Assembly: GCA_937139495.1 (NCBI GenBank)
Contig: CAKZQC010000036.1
Coordinates: forward strand, 1-64,000
DNA: 64,000 nt
Origin: an uncultured Saprospiraceae bacterium
GTDB taxonomy: Bacteria > Bacteroidota > Bacteroidia > Chitinophagales > Saprospiraceae
Reading direction: 5' to 3'
Positions 35,873-45,180 of the stretch are shown here, piece after piece (the stretch's first letter is position 1; every line of letters starts with the position of its first letter). The notes beneath the pieces were generated by a model. It saw only the letters and a program-made list of their open reading frames with translations. It searched no databases and was not told the DNA's origin. Both the position numbers and the translations under genes were made by a program.

Positions 35873-37414
35873 CTAGTGGTCTGCCGAATCGACTCCTAGT
35901 TTTGCTTCATTGTCTTTTTCTTTGACTTTGAATACTTCGTCGAGTTGCTTTTGCACCTCTTCACTCACTTCTATATCGATACCCAATTCTTTGTATTCCA
36001 TTGCCAAAATGTCATCTACTTGTTTGGGGTCAATGCGTTTCCACATGATTTTTTTGTCTTTGTCCAACAACATGATATAAGGATTGACCTTAATGTCATA
36101 CGTTTTTTTGACAACTGCCAATGGATAAGCATCATCAGTAGCATTGATAAACGTCATTTTCTGATCTTTCACTTTCTTCTCGCATTGGTCGAGTTCCTTC
36201 CATGTCTTGCTACAAATTCCGAATACTTCAAAACCGTATTTTTTGTACTTTTCGTACACAGGAACCAATTTTTTGCTTGTTTTGCTACAGTTGCCACAAT
36301 TAGGATCCCAGAAGTAAATAGCCGTAAAAGGACCTTTCAGGTCTCTCAGATTGATGGTCGTACCATCAAGCTTACGCAATTTGATATTGGGAGCGTAGCT
36401 ACCACACAAGAGCGGTTCTAGCGTCTGTACATTTTCACAAATCTTAACCAACTGAGCAGAATCTACCCAAGCAGCCTGACCAGTACAGTAGTATTTTTTG
36501 CCAATATGCACATAGACTGCATCCATACAAATCACTTTTGTTTTAGCGTATTTGTTGAGCATTTCGGCCGCCACATATTGAAACATTTTATCATTTTTGC
36601 CTTTCAATGCTTGTTGCAATAAATAATCAACAGCTACAATAACCGAATCAGGCATTTGTACACAAAGCTTCTCGGTATATTGCTGAATTTTGTCTTCAAA
36701 AATAGGCGTACGAATCATGCGCTCGTCAGCAAAATTGAAGTTATCCCAAAAGTGGTCTCTGTACCAATAAAAAGCGGCATCTCTACCCGCATCTTGTACC
36801 GCTTGAGGTACTTGAGGTTGCAACGAAGCTTTGACTAAGGCAGAACTCAAATAAGTAGGATATTTAGTAATCATCATTTGCTGATAATCTTCTACTTCTT
36901 TGCCAATACCTTCGCGCTGCAATTGGAGTTCTTTCTTTTCGGTTTCCTTGTCCTCGCCAAGTGCGGCTGTTTTTTCGGAGATGATCGCATCTTTCTCTCT
37001 CATTTGACGCAAGAAACCCAAGTAGTCTAGAAACGCCTGATTATCTGCCGAACCTTTGATTTTGAGGTGCGTACTCATGTCGTTTCCATTAATCAACTTT
37101 GTCTCTATCTTGATACGAGTTTGGTCTTCTTTGTTTGCCACCAAAAATTCAAAATAGATATTGGTCGGCTTTGTCAAGATAAGGTAAATCCCTCCTTCTA
37201 GCGATTTGTCTCCTTTGAATACAAACTCTCCGTTCTTGTTCTTGGTCGTAACGGTATCTCGTACGTACGTTTGTTTGCCAAGTCGATAACCCAAAATACA
37301 AGTGTCGTTCTTGTAGTTGTCAATTTTGACAGTGATATTGTGTTGTGCCAACAGGTTGGTACCAAAACCTGCTATCAAAGCCAACAAAAAACTAAGTCTA
37401 AGTAGTTGCTTCAT
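35873..37414 (-). CDS. Periplasmic thioredoxin-fold protein with DUF4369/DUF5106-like N terminus
   Basis: The 513-residue protein has a signal peptide (about 1-24, ending NLLAQ). A beta-rich DUF4369-like region spans about 25-125 (ITVKIDNYKNDTCILGYRLG), and a long helical DUF5106-like middle region covers about 130-330. A TlpA/AhpC-type thioredoxin domain covers about 340-470 with the redox motif CGNC (FWDPNCGNCSKTSKKL). It probably acts in periplasmic thiol-disulphide exchange. The last bases overlap a copy of the short recurring element, TTAGAGCGTGTCTAG. Confidence 0.85.
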   Translation of the reverse strand: MKQLLRLSFLLALIAGFGTNLLAQHNITVKIDNYKNDTCILGYRLGKQTYVRDTVTTKNKNGEFVFKGDKSLEGGIYLILTKPTNIYFEFLVANKEDQTRIKIETKLINGNDMSTHLKIKGSADNQAFLDYLGFLRQMREKDAIISEKTAALGEDKETEKKELQLQREGIGKEVEDYQQMMITKYPTYLSSALVKASLQPQVPQAVQDAGRDAAFYWYRDHFWDNFNFADERMIRTPIFEDKIQQYTEKLCVQMPDSVIVAVDYLLQQALKGKNDKMFQYVAAEMLNKYAKTKVICMDAVYVHIGKKYYCTGQAAWVDSAQLVKICENVQTLEPLLCGSYAPNIKLRKLDGTTINLRDLKGPFTAIYFWDPNCGNCSKTSKKLVPVYEKYKKYGFEVFGICSKTWKELDQCEKKVKDQKMTFINATDDAYPLAVVKKTYDIKVNPYIMLLDKDKKIMWKRIDPKQVDDILAMEYKELGIDIEVSEEVQKQLDEVFKVKEKDNEAKLGVDSADH

Positions 37415-37575
37415 TTGTTCTTGTTTTTAATGTAATCTTTTTCTAGTATCTCCAGTAGTAGAGAACTGCTATCGTTATCTAATCGTCTGAAATTAGTCAA
37501 ATGTCTTTCTAAAATCAAACCAATATAACTAAAAGTGTAGTTAAATAAATGTTATCTATGGTCTATTGCCTATTT

Positions 37576-38463
37576 TTAGTCGGCTATAGCTTCTGATTCC
37601 TCCAATTTTGCGGCAGCTTTTAGTTGCTCCATTCGGCGCAATTCAATCAAGTTGAGACGTACCACCAATAGCGCTTTGCCCGACTGTACCGCCTCCAGCA
37701 TATTGCGCAAAGCAGTAACCTGTCGGTCGGTATTGACATCTTGTGTAGCATCGTCCAGCTCAAACTGCTGCAAGATATAACTGGCACTCGAAGCGTGCAT
37801 GGCTACATAACTATAGGGAATAAACGACGTAGTATCGTGTATCAAGTCATTCATATCCAAATAATCTTTGATGTCGTTCTCTTCACTTTTTGCTAAGTCA
37901 TTGAAAACATCATAAGGATAATAAAACTCCGAATTGCTAAACAACTTATGTCCTTCTTCGTTGTCAGCTATCACTCTATTGACCGTTGCCAACGCAAAAT
38001 AACGCTCCATCGACATGAACCAAAAATCGGCATAAAAGTACGCCGATGTATATGCCAAATAATGTTCCAAGAACATACGATGGTCATAATAAACGGCATT
38101 TTTATTCCGCAATTTATTTTCGTAATCCTTGACAATCGCCAACATGCTCTCCTTGGCTGTCAGTACCTGCTGTTCAAAATCCGTATAGTTGCCAATGTAC
38201 CACATTTCAAATGCTCGATTGTGTTTCGAGAGCTCAAATTGATGCAGAGAAGCCTTCATTTGATGCAGCAGCGGATAAATCGTTTTGTATTCTTTTTGCA
38301 ATATGGCTTTCTTCACGGCTTCATATTGCACAAACCCCTTCTTATTGATTACATAAAAGCACAGCGACTGATACGTAGATGGGTTTTCGGTTTTGTACTG
38401 AGCCAATAAACCTACAGGAATCATACTGGCAATCAGTAAAAGAGCGTAAAATTTATTTCTCAT
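37576..38463 (-). CDS. Hypothetical exported helical protein
   Basis: I do not recognise this 295-residue protein. It has a signal peptide (MRNKFYALLLIASMIPVGLLAQ) and is largely helical and rich in aromatic residues (YYDHRMFLEHYLAYTSAYFYADFWF is typical, here quoted in part). It contains no obvious lipobox or repeat. The gene ends 161 bases from the thioredoxin-fold gene and starts 13 bases from the stop of gmhB, all leftward. Confidence 0.65.
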   Translation of the reverse strand: MRNKFYALLLIASMIPVGLLAQYKTENPSTYQSLCFYVINKKGFVQYEAVKKAILQKEYKTIYPLLHQMKASLHQFELSKHNRAFEMWYIGNYTDFEQQVLTAKESMLAIVKDYENKLRNKNAVYYDHRMFLEHYLAYTSAYFYADFWFMSMERYFALATVNRVIADNEEGHKLFSNSEFYYPYDVFNDLAKSEENDIKDYLDMNDLIHDTTSFIPYSYVAMHASSASYILQQFELDDATQDVNTDRQVTALRNMLEAVQSGKALLVVRLNLIELRRMEQLKAAAKLEESEAIAD

Positions 38464-38476
38464 AATAGTCGTTTTT

Positions 38477-39031
38477 CTAGATTACTGTTTCTATTTCTTG
38501 TGCCAATTGCCAAAGGCTATCCCCTACCCAACTAATAGATGGTGCAATCAACTGAAGTGCCGCTTGGTCAATATCTGGTTTGGTGGTCAGGAGTGCCGTT
38601 TGGGCGCCTAAGCGCTGACCAAACACCATATCACTAACTGAGTCACCTACCATCACAGTATTGTCAAAGTTAATATACGGAAAATCTTTTTGAGCCTGTT
38701 CTGCCATACCTATATTCGGTTTTCGGTTGTGCGGATTGTCTCGTTCATGTTCCTTGCAGTAATATACTTTGTCGATCCTGCCACCACTTTTCTCTATGGT
38801 TGCCACCATTTTTTGGTGTACCAATTGCAGGTCTTTTTCGGTCATGATGCCTTTGGCAATGCCTTGTTGGTTGGTAACTACTACTATCGTCTGGAAGTAG
38901 TCTGCCAATATGGGCATTGCCTCCAACACCCCTTCCATAAACTCAAATTCGTCCCAGCGACGGACATAGTTTCCAATGAGGCGACGGTTGATAACACCGT
39001 CACGGTCTAGCATTAATATTCGGTTAGTCAT
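38477..39031 (-). CDS. gmhB: D,D-heptose 1,7-bisphosphate phosphatase (HAD-IIIA)
   Basis: GmhB removes the C7 phosphate of heptose bisphosphate in the pathway to ADP-heptose for lipopolysaccharide or glycans. The HAD motifs are intact in the 184-residue protein: LDRDGVINRR (nucleophile and acid Asp), VVTNQQGIAKG (motif II), the Lys in HNRKPNIGM, and VGDSVSDM (motif IV). Histidinol-phosphate phosphatases look similar, so the substrate is inferred. It is read leftward, divergently from the NlpC/P60 gene. Confidence 0.85.
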   Translation of the reverse strand: MTNRILMLDRDGVINRRLIGNYVRRWDEFEFMEGVLEAMPILADYFQTIVVVTNQQGIAKGIMTEKDLQLVHQKMVATIEKSGGRIDKVYYCKEHERDNPHNRKPNIGMAEQAQKDFPYINFDNTVMVGDSVSDMVFGQRLGAQTALLTTKPDIDQAALQLIAPSISWVGDSLWQLAQEIETVI

Positions 39032-39032
39032 A

Positions 39033-39063
39033 TTTGGATTTGTAAAAAATAATTGTACCTTTG
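39033..39063 (+). promoter_or_regulatory. Consensus promoter of the NlpC/P60 gene
   Basis: TTTG (39033-39036), 19 bases, then TACCTTTG (39056-39063) match the Bacteroidota consensus exactly. Transcription would start near 39070, giving a leader of about 130 bases. Confidence 0.65.
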
Positions 39064-39202
39064 CAATCGCAAAATTAACAATAGTAATTGAAGTTATTGA
39101 GTAAATAATGAGCGTAATTAAATAAAACGTTTTACATAATGTGTACTACATATTGTGATTTACAAAAGTACCTTTATTTTGTTTATTAAACTTATACCAT
39201 AC

Positions 39203-39973
39203 ATGGTTTCCAACAATTCGCTGGCTATCAAATTATTCTGTACCTATTTATTGTGTGCAGCACTCGGTAGCCTTTTGATTCAGAAAATAACGCACATCGA
39301 CGTGAGTGAACTCACTACTGATGATGTCGATTATCTGGAATTGGTTCATACTCCTTCGGAACAAATTGATGCTTTACTTGCCTTCGCAGCCAACCCTATC
39401 GAGATAGAAAGCGAAGATTTGACAGGTATCAAAAGTATTGTACTTAACAAACGCAAAAGAGCTGCTCGCAGACTAGAGCGCCAAATTGCTAGACAAAATG
39501 CTCCTATACTAGCAGCAGCAGCCAAAGCGCCACGCTTACCAGTAGTATATCAGGCTGTTTTTGATAGCCTCCAAACAACAGATACACGCTCTGACCTAGT
39601 AACAGAAGCCAAAAAACACCTCGGTTTGCACTATGTATGGGGTGGCACGACTCCCAAGGGATTTGATTGTTCAGGCTTCACTTCTTATGTACTTGCCAAA
39701 AAAGGCATACAAATCGCTCGTAGCTCTCGCTACCAAGCAGAACAAGGAGCTTCTATTGATTTAAAAAATGTCAAAACTGGTGATTTAATCTTTTTTAGTA
39801 AGTATGGCAAAGGTGGTACGATCACACACGTAGCAATGGTTGTTGACAACAAAAAAGATGGCGTTTATATCATTCACTCTACTCGTAGAGGAATTGTAGT
39901 CGATAACTTGACCAAATGCAGCTATTGGAGTCCTAAAGTATGCCACGCCAAAGATATGTTGAGCAGAGGATAA
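39203..39973 (+). CDS. NlpC/P60 family peptidoglycan endopeptidase
   Basis: The 256-residue protein begins with an N-terminal membrane or signal segment (SLAIKLFCTYLLCAALGSLLI) and a basic region with repeated alanine/arginine. The C-terminal NlpC/P60 domain (about 140-250) has the catalytic Cys in FDCSGFTSYVL, His in TITHVAMVVDN and third polar residue in YIIHSTRRG. Members cleave D-Glu-mDAP bonds in peptidoglycan. I choose the ATG at 39203, within an exact promoter's transcript; a GTG at 39155 would add a second hydrophobic stretch. Confidence 0.88.
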   Translation: MVSNNSLAIKLFCTYLLCAALGSLLIQKITHIDVSELTTDDVDYLELVHTPSEQIDALLAFAANPIEIESEDLTGIKSIVLNKRKRAARRLERQIARQNAPILAAAAKAPRLPVVYQAVFDSLQTTDTRSDLVTEAKKHLGLHYVWGGTTPKGFDCSGFTSYVLAKKGIQIARSSRYQAEQGASIDLKNVKTGDLIFFSKYGKGGTITHVAMVVDNKKDGVYIIHSTRRGIVVDNLTKCSYWSPKVCHAKDMLSRG

Positions 39974-40077
39974 ACTACTTGATAGCAATCCTGTTTATAA
40001 TTAGAGGCTATTACGAATAGATTTGTAATAACTTCTATTGCAATCAAGATTATTTTCATCAAAAAAAATACGTGGTC

Positions 40078-41019
40078 ATGTCCAAGAGCAAAAATCGTAG
40101 AAAACCTGTTCATGTACTACTCATTGACGATGATTTGGGCTTGGCAGCCTCTCTCAAAAATAGAGCTCGGCGCTATCAAATCATTATGGATACCGCCACC
40201 AATCTCGAAGAAGGGCTCGACTTGCTGATGAACAACCAGAAGTATCAAGCCGTGATACTAGACGGCAAAGCCCCCTTAACCGCCAACCAACTCAAAGGAA
40301 CAGAAGCCGAAAACTTTGTACATGAAGCCATATTAAGACTTCGAGAAATAGAACTGTTATACGATCGTGTTCTTCCTTTCTGTGTGCATACTGCTTGGTA
40401 TGTACAGCTAGAACCTAGCTTGCGCAATCGCACCTTGGTATTCGACAAAAAGAAAACAGCCGTTGACGATAGCCAAATGGAGGCTATGTTTGAATACTTG
40501 CATCAAGAAATAGGCAAACTCGAAATCACCAAAATCAAGCTGCAATATGACGATATTTTTGAATTTGCCGACCGCTATCTGGACGAAGAAGATTTGAGTT
40601 TATTGCTCAATTTGCTATCACCCAAAACCAGTACACAACGCACGTTTTTGCTAGAACGTCTGGCATTTATTCGTCGATTGGAAGAATCTCTCCTGAATAT
40701 TTTCTGCAAAGAATGCCTAAAAATGGACCCCATGCTTTTTGGCTTGGGCAAAACAAGCCGAGGCAAAGAGCTAATTGATTTGGTCAAAACCCGCAAACTC
40801 GCTCCTCTACATGTGTCCTTCATGACTTACGTCATCTACACCACCCAGAGCCTAGCAGTGCAGCACAAGGCACCCGAAAACAGCGAATTTTACAACTATC
40901 CTATCTCTATTTATACCGTTCAGACTTTTGTCAATGGCTTATTGGACATTATCCTCTGGATAAAAGACAGTATAGAAAATGGCATAAAAGAGAGCGGCAC
41001 CACAGATATGGATTTGTAG
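40078..41019 (+). CDS. Orphan receiver-domain protein
   Basis: The N-terminal half resembles a response-regulator receiver: HVLLIDDDLGLAASLKNRAR has the acidic cluster, and YQAVILDGKAP places the phosphoacceptor Asp. The usual conserved Thr/Ser and Lys are less clear (VHTAWYV; VFDKKK), so phosphorylation is uncertain. The rest of the 313 residues is an all-helical domain (TSTQRTFLLERLAFIRRLEESL; TVQTFVNGLLDIILWIKD) that I cannot assign; it is not a known DNA-binding output. No histidine kinase is nearby. I use the ATG at 40078. Confidence 0.7.
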   Translation: MSKSKNRRKPVHVLLIDDDLGLAASLKNRARRYQIIMDTATNLEEGLDLLMNNQKYQAVILDGKAPLTANQLKGTEAENFVHEAILRLREIELLYDRVLPFCVHTAWYVQLEPSLRNRTLVFDKKKTAVDDSQMEAMFEYLHQEIGKLEITKIKLQYDDIFEFADRYLDEEDLSLLLNLLSPKTSTQRTFLLERLAFIRRLEESLLNIFCKECLKMDPMLFGLGKTSRGKELIDLVKTRKLAPLHVSFMTYVIYTTQSLAVQHKAPENSEFYNYPISIYTVQTFVNGLLDIILWIKDSIENGIKESGTTDMDL

Positions 41020-41133
41020 AAATTCCTATAAATCATTACGGACTTATTATATTTTTTGCTACTTTGTAATTGTTTTTTGTTTAAATAACCATTAAGTAGT
41101 TATTAGATATTATATTATTCAATACAATTACCT

Positions 41134-42618
41134 ATGTCCTACCTCCCCTACTTTGTTTTGTTGTTTTTGAGCACCATAATTTATACGCCATTACAAGCTC
41201 AAACTGATTTTTTTGGCAACAAGAAAAAAGAAAAAACGTTCTCCAAACAACTGACCATGCCAAAGGCAAGTCCTAGTTATTTTTTGAGTTTCACCGAGCA
41301 GGAACTCAGCGAAAACTTTGTGTACACTGCTGCCGATACCCTACCGCCTGTCGATACCTTATTGAGCCTGCTTTTTGCTGCTCCGCAGGATTATCAACTT
41401 ATGAGAAAAATAGCCGATAGCTACAGCAGCAAAAAGGATTTCACGAATGCGTATGTCTATTATGAAATGACGTACAATGTGCTAAAAGACAAAATAGATG
41501 CCGACCCAACCAACTTCCAATTTACGAAAGATTTGAGCGATTTGCACCTAGAAATCAACCAAATAGATGGAGCGATTGATGAATGGGACAACTACACCAA
41601 AGTAGTACCCAACAGTGCTTACGCTTGGGCAAGCTGGTCAATACTAGAAACCCAACAAGGCGACTTAGCCAAAAGTAATGAACTACTCCAAAAAGCCTAC
41701 GAACTAGATGCTACTTTGCCGATTGTGCATACGGCTATTATGTCGTTTGAGCTGACCAGCCTAATCATTTCCATACAAACACTGATGGCGAACGATGCGG
41801 TAGAAGCTCAAGAATGGATTCCGACACTAAAAGTACGCACCAGGCTCTTTGATGAGGCGATTGCCAATCACCAATCGGTTGTTGCACAAAACGCCAAAGA
41901 CGCAACGCTACTAACCAAAGTATTGCTACAAACATTAATCCTCCAAAAAGATGCCCCTTTAGGCAAAAAGAAAGTAACTTTTGAGCTGTCCAGCATCAAC
42001 AAAGCATTGCTACTCGATATGGCAGCACGTACCGAAAATAATTTGACAAACGATAGCCACAACGAATTGTTTGATTACAAAAAACTAACGGTCATCAAGT
42101 TGTTGAGAAATGACCCAAACCATGCTGCTCAACTTTGGGAAAGTGTACCAGTGGTACAGCAAAATGATGCCACGATTTATGGTTTATTGTCGTTGGGCTA
42201 CTTCGCCCAAATGGCCTACCAAAAAGCTGCCTTCTACAAACAACAAGTAGTAAAAATAGCTCCTTCGTTTGAAGATTACTTGGCGCTTGGTCGCTTCTAT
42301 GTTTATGACCATCAAGTAGCACTAGCCAATCAAGCTTTTCAGAGAGCGATTGTATTCAATCCCAACGATTACCGTGCGGTAGCTGCCAAAGTTAGTTTGC
42401 AATTTCAACAAAAAAACTGGCAAAAAGGACTCGACTTGTTAGAAACGGTACTGCCTGTACACGCCAACAATCGCAAAAACGAGTCTATTTATTACTACCA
42501 AACCTTAGGTTTGTTGCTACAAAAAGAAACTGCTACAGCTCGCCTTCGGCTACAACAACTCGCTACGGCGGGCGATTATATGCAGGAAGCCAAAGAATTG
42601 TTGAAACATTTCAAATAG
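41134..42618 (+). CDS. Exported TPR protein
   Basis: The 494-residue protein has a signal peptide (about 1-22, ending PLQAQ), a basic linker, then TPR helices across most of its length (MRKIADSYSSKKDFTNAYVYY; AYAWASWSILETQQGDLAKS; DYLALGRFYVYDHQVALANQAF). It is probably periplasmic or lipid-free outer membrane-associated. The downstream neighbour is the T9SS plug gene, but the 155-base gap, with a small palindrome AGGTGCT-T-AGCACCT at 42665-42679, suggests separate transcription. Role unknown. Confidence 0.75.
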   Translation: MSYLPYFVLLFLSTIIYTPLQAQTDFFGNKKKEKTFSKQLTMPKASPSYFLSFTEQELSENFVYTAADTLPPVDTLLSLLFAAPQDYQLMRKIADSYSSKKDFTNAYVYYEMTYNVLKDKIDADPTNFQFTKDLSDLHLEINQIDGAIDEWDNYTKVVPNSAYAWASWSILETQQGDLAKSNELLQKAYELDATLPIVHTAIMSFELTSLIISIQTLMANDAVEAQEWIPTLKVRTRLFDEAIANHQSVVAQNAKDATLLTKVLLQTLILQKDAPLGKKKVTFELSSINKALLLDMAARTENNLTNDSHNELFDYKKLTVIKLLRNDPNHAAQLWESVPVVQQNDATIYGLLSLGYFAQMAYQKAAFYKQQVVKIAPSFEDYLALGRFYVYDHQVALANQAFQRAIVFNPNDYRAVAAKVSLQFQQKNWQKGLDLLETVLPVHANNRKNESIYYYQTLGLLLQKETATARLRLQQLATAGDYMQEAKELLKHFK

Positions 42619-42773
42619 GCTTGAATTTTGCCTAAGTAAATGGATACAAGCATTATTTTTAACGAGGTGCTTAGCACCTTATTTGGAGGCTAAACAATGC
42701 CTTTGGAATAAGTATTATCAACTTTTGTCCTGTACTTTAGTACCAAACTCTATTCTTTCTATAAAATATAACT

Positions 42774-44066
42774 ATGCGTTTTTATTTGTTTTGCTTTATC
42801 TTCTGTTTTGTTACCTTGGCAGCCAATGCCCAAGAAGAATCGACCCTACCCACGCCACACAATTACGATTATGTGTATCGCAATTACATCAAGTCCGTCC
42901 GCCTATATCAGTTCGATTCAGAGATGGACTATCCGATTATGGAGCTAGGCAGCAGCAACTATTTTATATTGGAATTTGACGACATGGAAGCCTACACCAA
43001 GGACTATTCCTACAAAGTGATTCACTGTGATGCCAACTGGAACCCTTCTACTGAGATTGATGCCCTAGATTATATTGATGGCTATCAAGAAAACCGCATC
43101 TATTCGGGCGAAAATTCTTTCAGTACCAAAGTGCCTTACGTTCATTACACCATTAAGCTCCCCAACGAGGATATTAAGTGGACCAAATCAGGCAATTATC
43201 TACTAAAAGTATATCGAGATACGGACGAAGAGGATTTGATTATCACGAAGCGTTTTATGATTGTGGATACCAAAATGAAGGCATTTCCACAAAGCAGACG
43301 CTCGGCTACACCTCCTTATGCTTCCACCCACCAAGAGTTATTTTTTGAGATACAACACGCTGGCATTGACATTGGCAATCCTCGTGATCAAGTCAAAATA
43401 GCTGTGCTGCAAAATGGACGTTGGGACAATGCCATTACTGATTTGGAGCCTACTTATATTCGCAACGAAGCGATTGGCTACGACATGAGCAGCAAGATTA
43501 TGTTTCCAGGCTACAAGGAATTTAGAGGCTTGGATTTGCGTTCGTTCCGCTACCGCACACAGCAAGTGGAAACCCTCAAAGAATATGAAGATGGTTTTGA
43601 ACTAACCTTATTTCAAGATAGAGTAAGAGCCTACCACCCGCACGTATTTACGCACGACATCAACGGTCGATTTATTATAGAATCCAAAGATTATCCTGAG
43701 CAGCGACTACAAGAAGAATATGGTCTTGTCAACTTTTCGCTGCATAGCAATATCCCCATGCAAGGCGAAGTTTATCTTATCGGTGGCTTGACGGATTTCC
43801 GTGCCAAGCCCGAATACAAGATGACCTACAACAACAAAACCTTTCAATACGAACTATCCGTTCCGCTCAAAAATGGCTTTTATGATTATTATTATGCTGT
43901 GGTGCCTGATGGCGAAATCGCTAATCGCATTCCTGATATTGAAGCGATAGAAGGAGCTAGTTTTGAGAGCGAAAATGACTATATGTTCTTAGTCTACTTC
44001 CGCAAGTTTGGCGGACGCTATGACGAGTTGGTGGCGATACAAAAACACAATACGAATCCTCGATAA
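42774..44066 (+). CDS. Type IX secretion system plug protein (DUF5103)
   Basis: The 430-residue protein matches the DUF5103 family, which includes the plug that closes the SprA translocon of the type IX secretion system when no substrate is passing. It has a signal peptide (ending AANAQ), then the family-typical KSVRLYQFDSEMDYPIMELG, KVIHCDANWNPSTE, YTIKLPNEDIKWTKSGNYLL and the C-terminal domain ending YYAVVPDGEIANRI. Length is usual. Its presence together with the T9SS-sorted hydrolase at 11.9 kb shows an active T9SS in this organism. Confidence 0.9.
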   Translation: MRFYLFCFIFCFVTLAANAQEESTLPTPHNYDYVYRNYIKSVRLYQFDSEMDYPIMELGSSNYFILEFDDMEAYTKDYSYKVIHCDANWNPSTEIDALDYIDGYQENRIYSGENSFSTKVPYVHYTIKLPNEDIKWTKSGNYLLKVYRDTDEEDLIITKRFMIVDTKMKAFPQSRRSATPPYASTHQELFFEIQHAGIDIGNPRDQVKIAVLQNGRWDNAITDLEPTYIRNEAIGYDMSSKIMFPGYKEFRGLDLRSFRYRTQQVETLKEYEDGFELTLFQDRVRAYHPHVFTHDINGRFIIESKDYPEQRLQEEYGLVNFSLHSNIPMQGEVYLIGGLTDFRAKPEYKMTYNNKTFQYELSVPLKNGFYDYYYAVVPDGEIANRIPDIEAIEGASFESENDYMFLVYFRKFGGRYDELVAIQKHNTNPR

Positions 44067-44092
44067 AAACAACTTTCTAAAAAAACTACATC

Positions 44093-44374
44093 ATGTTACC
44101 TTTTCCCAAAACTACCTTACTTTATATGGCTGCTACGACTAGTGTGCTGTTGCTAACGTTTCTGTTGATTCGTGGTCGTCCTTCGGTCTGGAAACTCGAA
44201 GACAAGACAACGCCTACCCTAGATAGTAGTTTGGTTGTCTTGACCGATACCACTTGGCTAGTCGATAGCATCGAGCTACTCGTCAATGACGAAATATCGT
44301 ATCAATTGGATTCTACCTTACAGCTCGATACTTTTTGGGTGGAACAGGTCATTAGCGAATCTGACTACAAATAA
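44093..44374 (+). CDS. Small single-pass membrane protein
   Basis: A 93-residue protein with one hydrophobic helix near the N terminus (about 9-25, LYMAATTSVLLLTFLLI) and an acidic, Asp/Thr-rich exterior domain. The family is not recognised. It starts 27 bases after the plug gene and is probably co-transcribed with it. Its 3' end overlaps the convergent fRMsr gene by 10 bases. Confidence 0.6.
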   Translation: MLPFPKTTLLYMAATTSVLLLTFLLIRGRPSVWKLEDKTTPTLDSSLVVLTDTTWLVDSIELLVNDEISYQLDSTLQLDTFWVEQVISESDYK

Positions 44375-44853
44375 TGCTGCTGCAATGCCGCTTCCTTAAA
44401 ATGTGCCGTAAGCAGCTTGGTCAAGTATTCTTCATCGACGGTATCGAATGCTCCTGTTTGGGTGCTATCGACATCAAATACGGCTATCAAGTTACCTTGT
44501 GGGTCGAAGACAGGCAACACAATCTCTGAGTTCGTCAAGCTGTCGCATGCCAAATGTTCAGGGTCGGCATGTACGTCGGTTACGATTTGTGTTTGCTGCA
44601 ATCGTGCCGCTCGACCACAGACGCCCTTGCTTAGTGGTATGTGCAAGCAACCCAATGTCCCTTGATAAGGTCCTACCATCAACGCTCCTTGGTTCATACA
44701 ATAAAATCCGACCCAATAATAATAGTCCAAGTGCTGCTTTAGCACACAATTGATCGTCGCCATTTTGAGAATCATATTTTTCTCTCCTGCGAGTATGGCG
44801 TTTATTTCTTGTGTAGCGGCTTGGTACTGCTGCTGCTTTTGTTGAGTTGTCAT
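44365..44853 (-). CDS. msrC: Free methionine-(R)-sulfoxide reductase (GAF domain)
   Basis: fRMsr reduces free Met-R-sulfoxide with thioredoxin. The 162-residue GAF-domain protein retains the three functional cysteines: Cys69 (QGTLGCLHI), Cys79 (KGVCGRAA) and Cys103 (EHLACDSLTNSEIVLPV), all in the expected places. The last motif includes the conserved NSEIV(L/V)P of the family. It is cytoplasmic and apparently monocistronic. Confidence 0.92.
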   Translation of the reverse strand: MTTQQKQQQYQAATQEINAILAGEKNMILKMATINCVLKQHLDYYYWVGFYCMNQGALMVGPYQGTLGCLHIPLSKGVCGRAARLQQTQIVTDVHADPEHLACDSLTNSEIVLPVFDPQGNLIAVFDVDSTQTGAFDTVDEEYLTKLLTAHFKEAALQQHYL

Positions 44854-44974
44854 TTCTTTATATTTAGCACTCTAATAGAGCGTTTTGTTAAGCGTTTTGT
44901 CTTTTTCAAAAATACAGCTTTCTTGCCGAACTTTTAAAATTTATTCGGCGTTTGAATAAAAACTATGACACAAA

Positions 44975-45005
44975 TTTGTAAAAATGAAAAAAGCCGTTAT
45001 CTTTG
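44975..45005 (+). promoter_or_regulatory. Consensus promoter of tRNA-Leu
   Basis: TTTG (44975-44978), 19 bases, then TATCTTTG (44998-45005) match the Bacteroidota consensus exactly. The tRNA 5' end lies 12 bases beyond. Confidence 0.8.
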
Positions 45006-45016
45006 TGTCACTACCT

Positions 45017-45101
45017 GCCCAGGTGGTGGAATTGGTAGACACGCCAGCTTGAGGGGCTGGTGCTCGTATAGGGTGTGCAAGTTCGAATCTTGTTCTGGGC
45101 A
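45017..45101 (+). tRNA. tRNA-Leu(GAG)
   Basis: The 85-base gene folds as a class II tRNA. The acceptor stem GCCCAGG pairs with TCTGGGC (one G-U); the anticodon stem CCAGC/GCTGG encloses TTGAGGG, so the anticodon is GAG. A long variable arm follows (TGCTCGTATAGGGTG), and the T loop reads GTTCGAATC. The 3' CCA is not encoded. An accessory two-gene island lies immediately downstream. Confidence 0.96.
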
Positions 45102-45114
45102 CTTACAAAAAATT

Positions 45115-45158
45115 AAATCCATAAAGACACTTGTTGTGTTTTTATGGATTTTTTTTTG
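45115..45158 (+). terminator. Terminator of tRNA-Leu
   Basis: AAATCCATAAAGACAC (45115-45130) pairs with GTGTTTTTATGGATTT (45136-45151) with one G-U and runs into a tract of Ts. Confidence 0.85.
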
Positions 45159-45180
45159 TTTTGGGGTGGTCGTAGTTCTA

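Noticed and set aside
42665-42679. AGGTGCT-T-AGCACCT as terminator of the TPR gene
   Set aside because: The stem is only 7 bp with a one-base loop and no T-tract follows.
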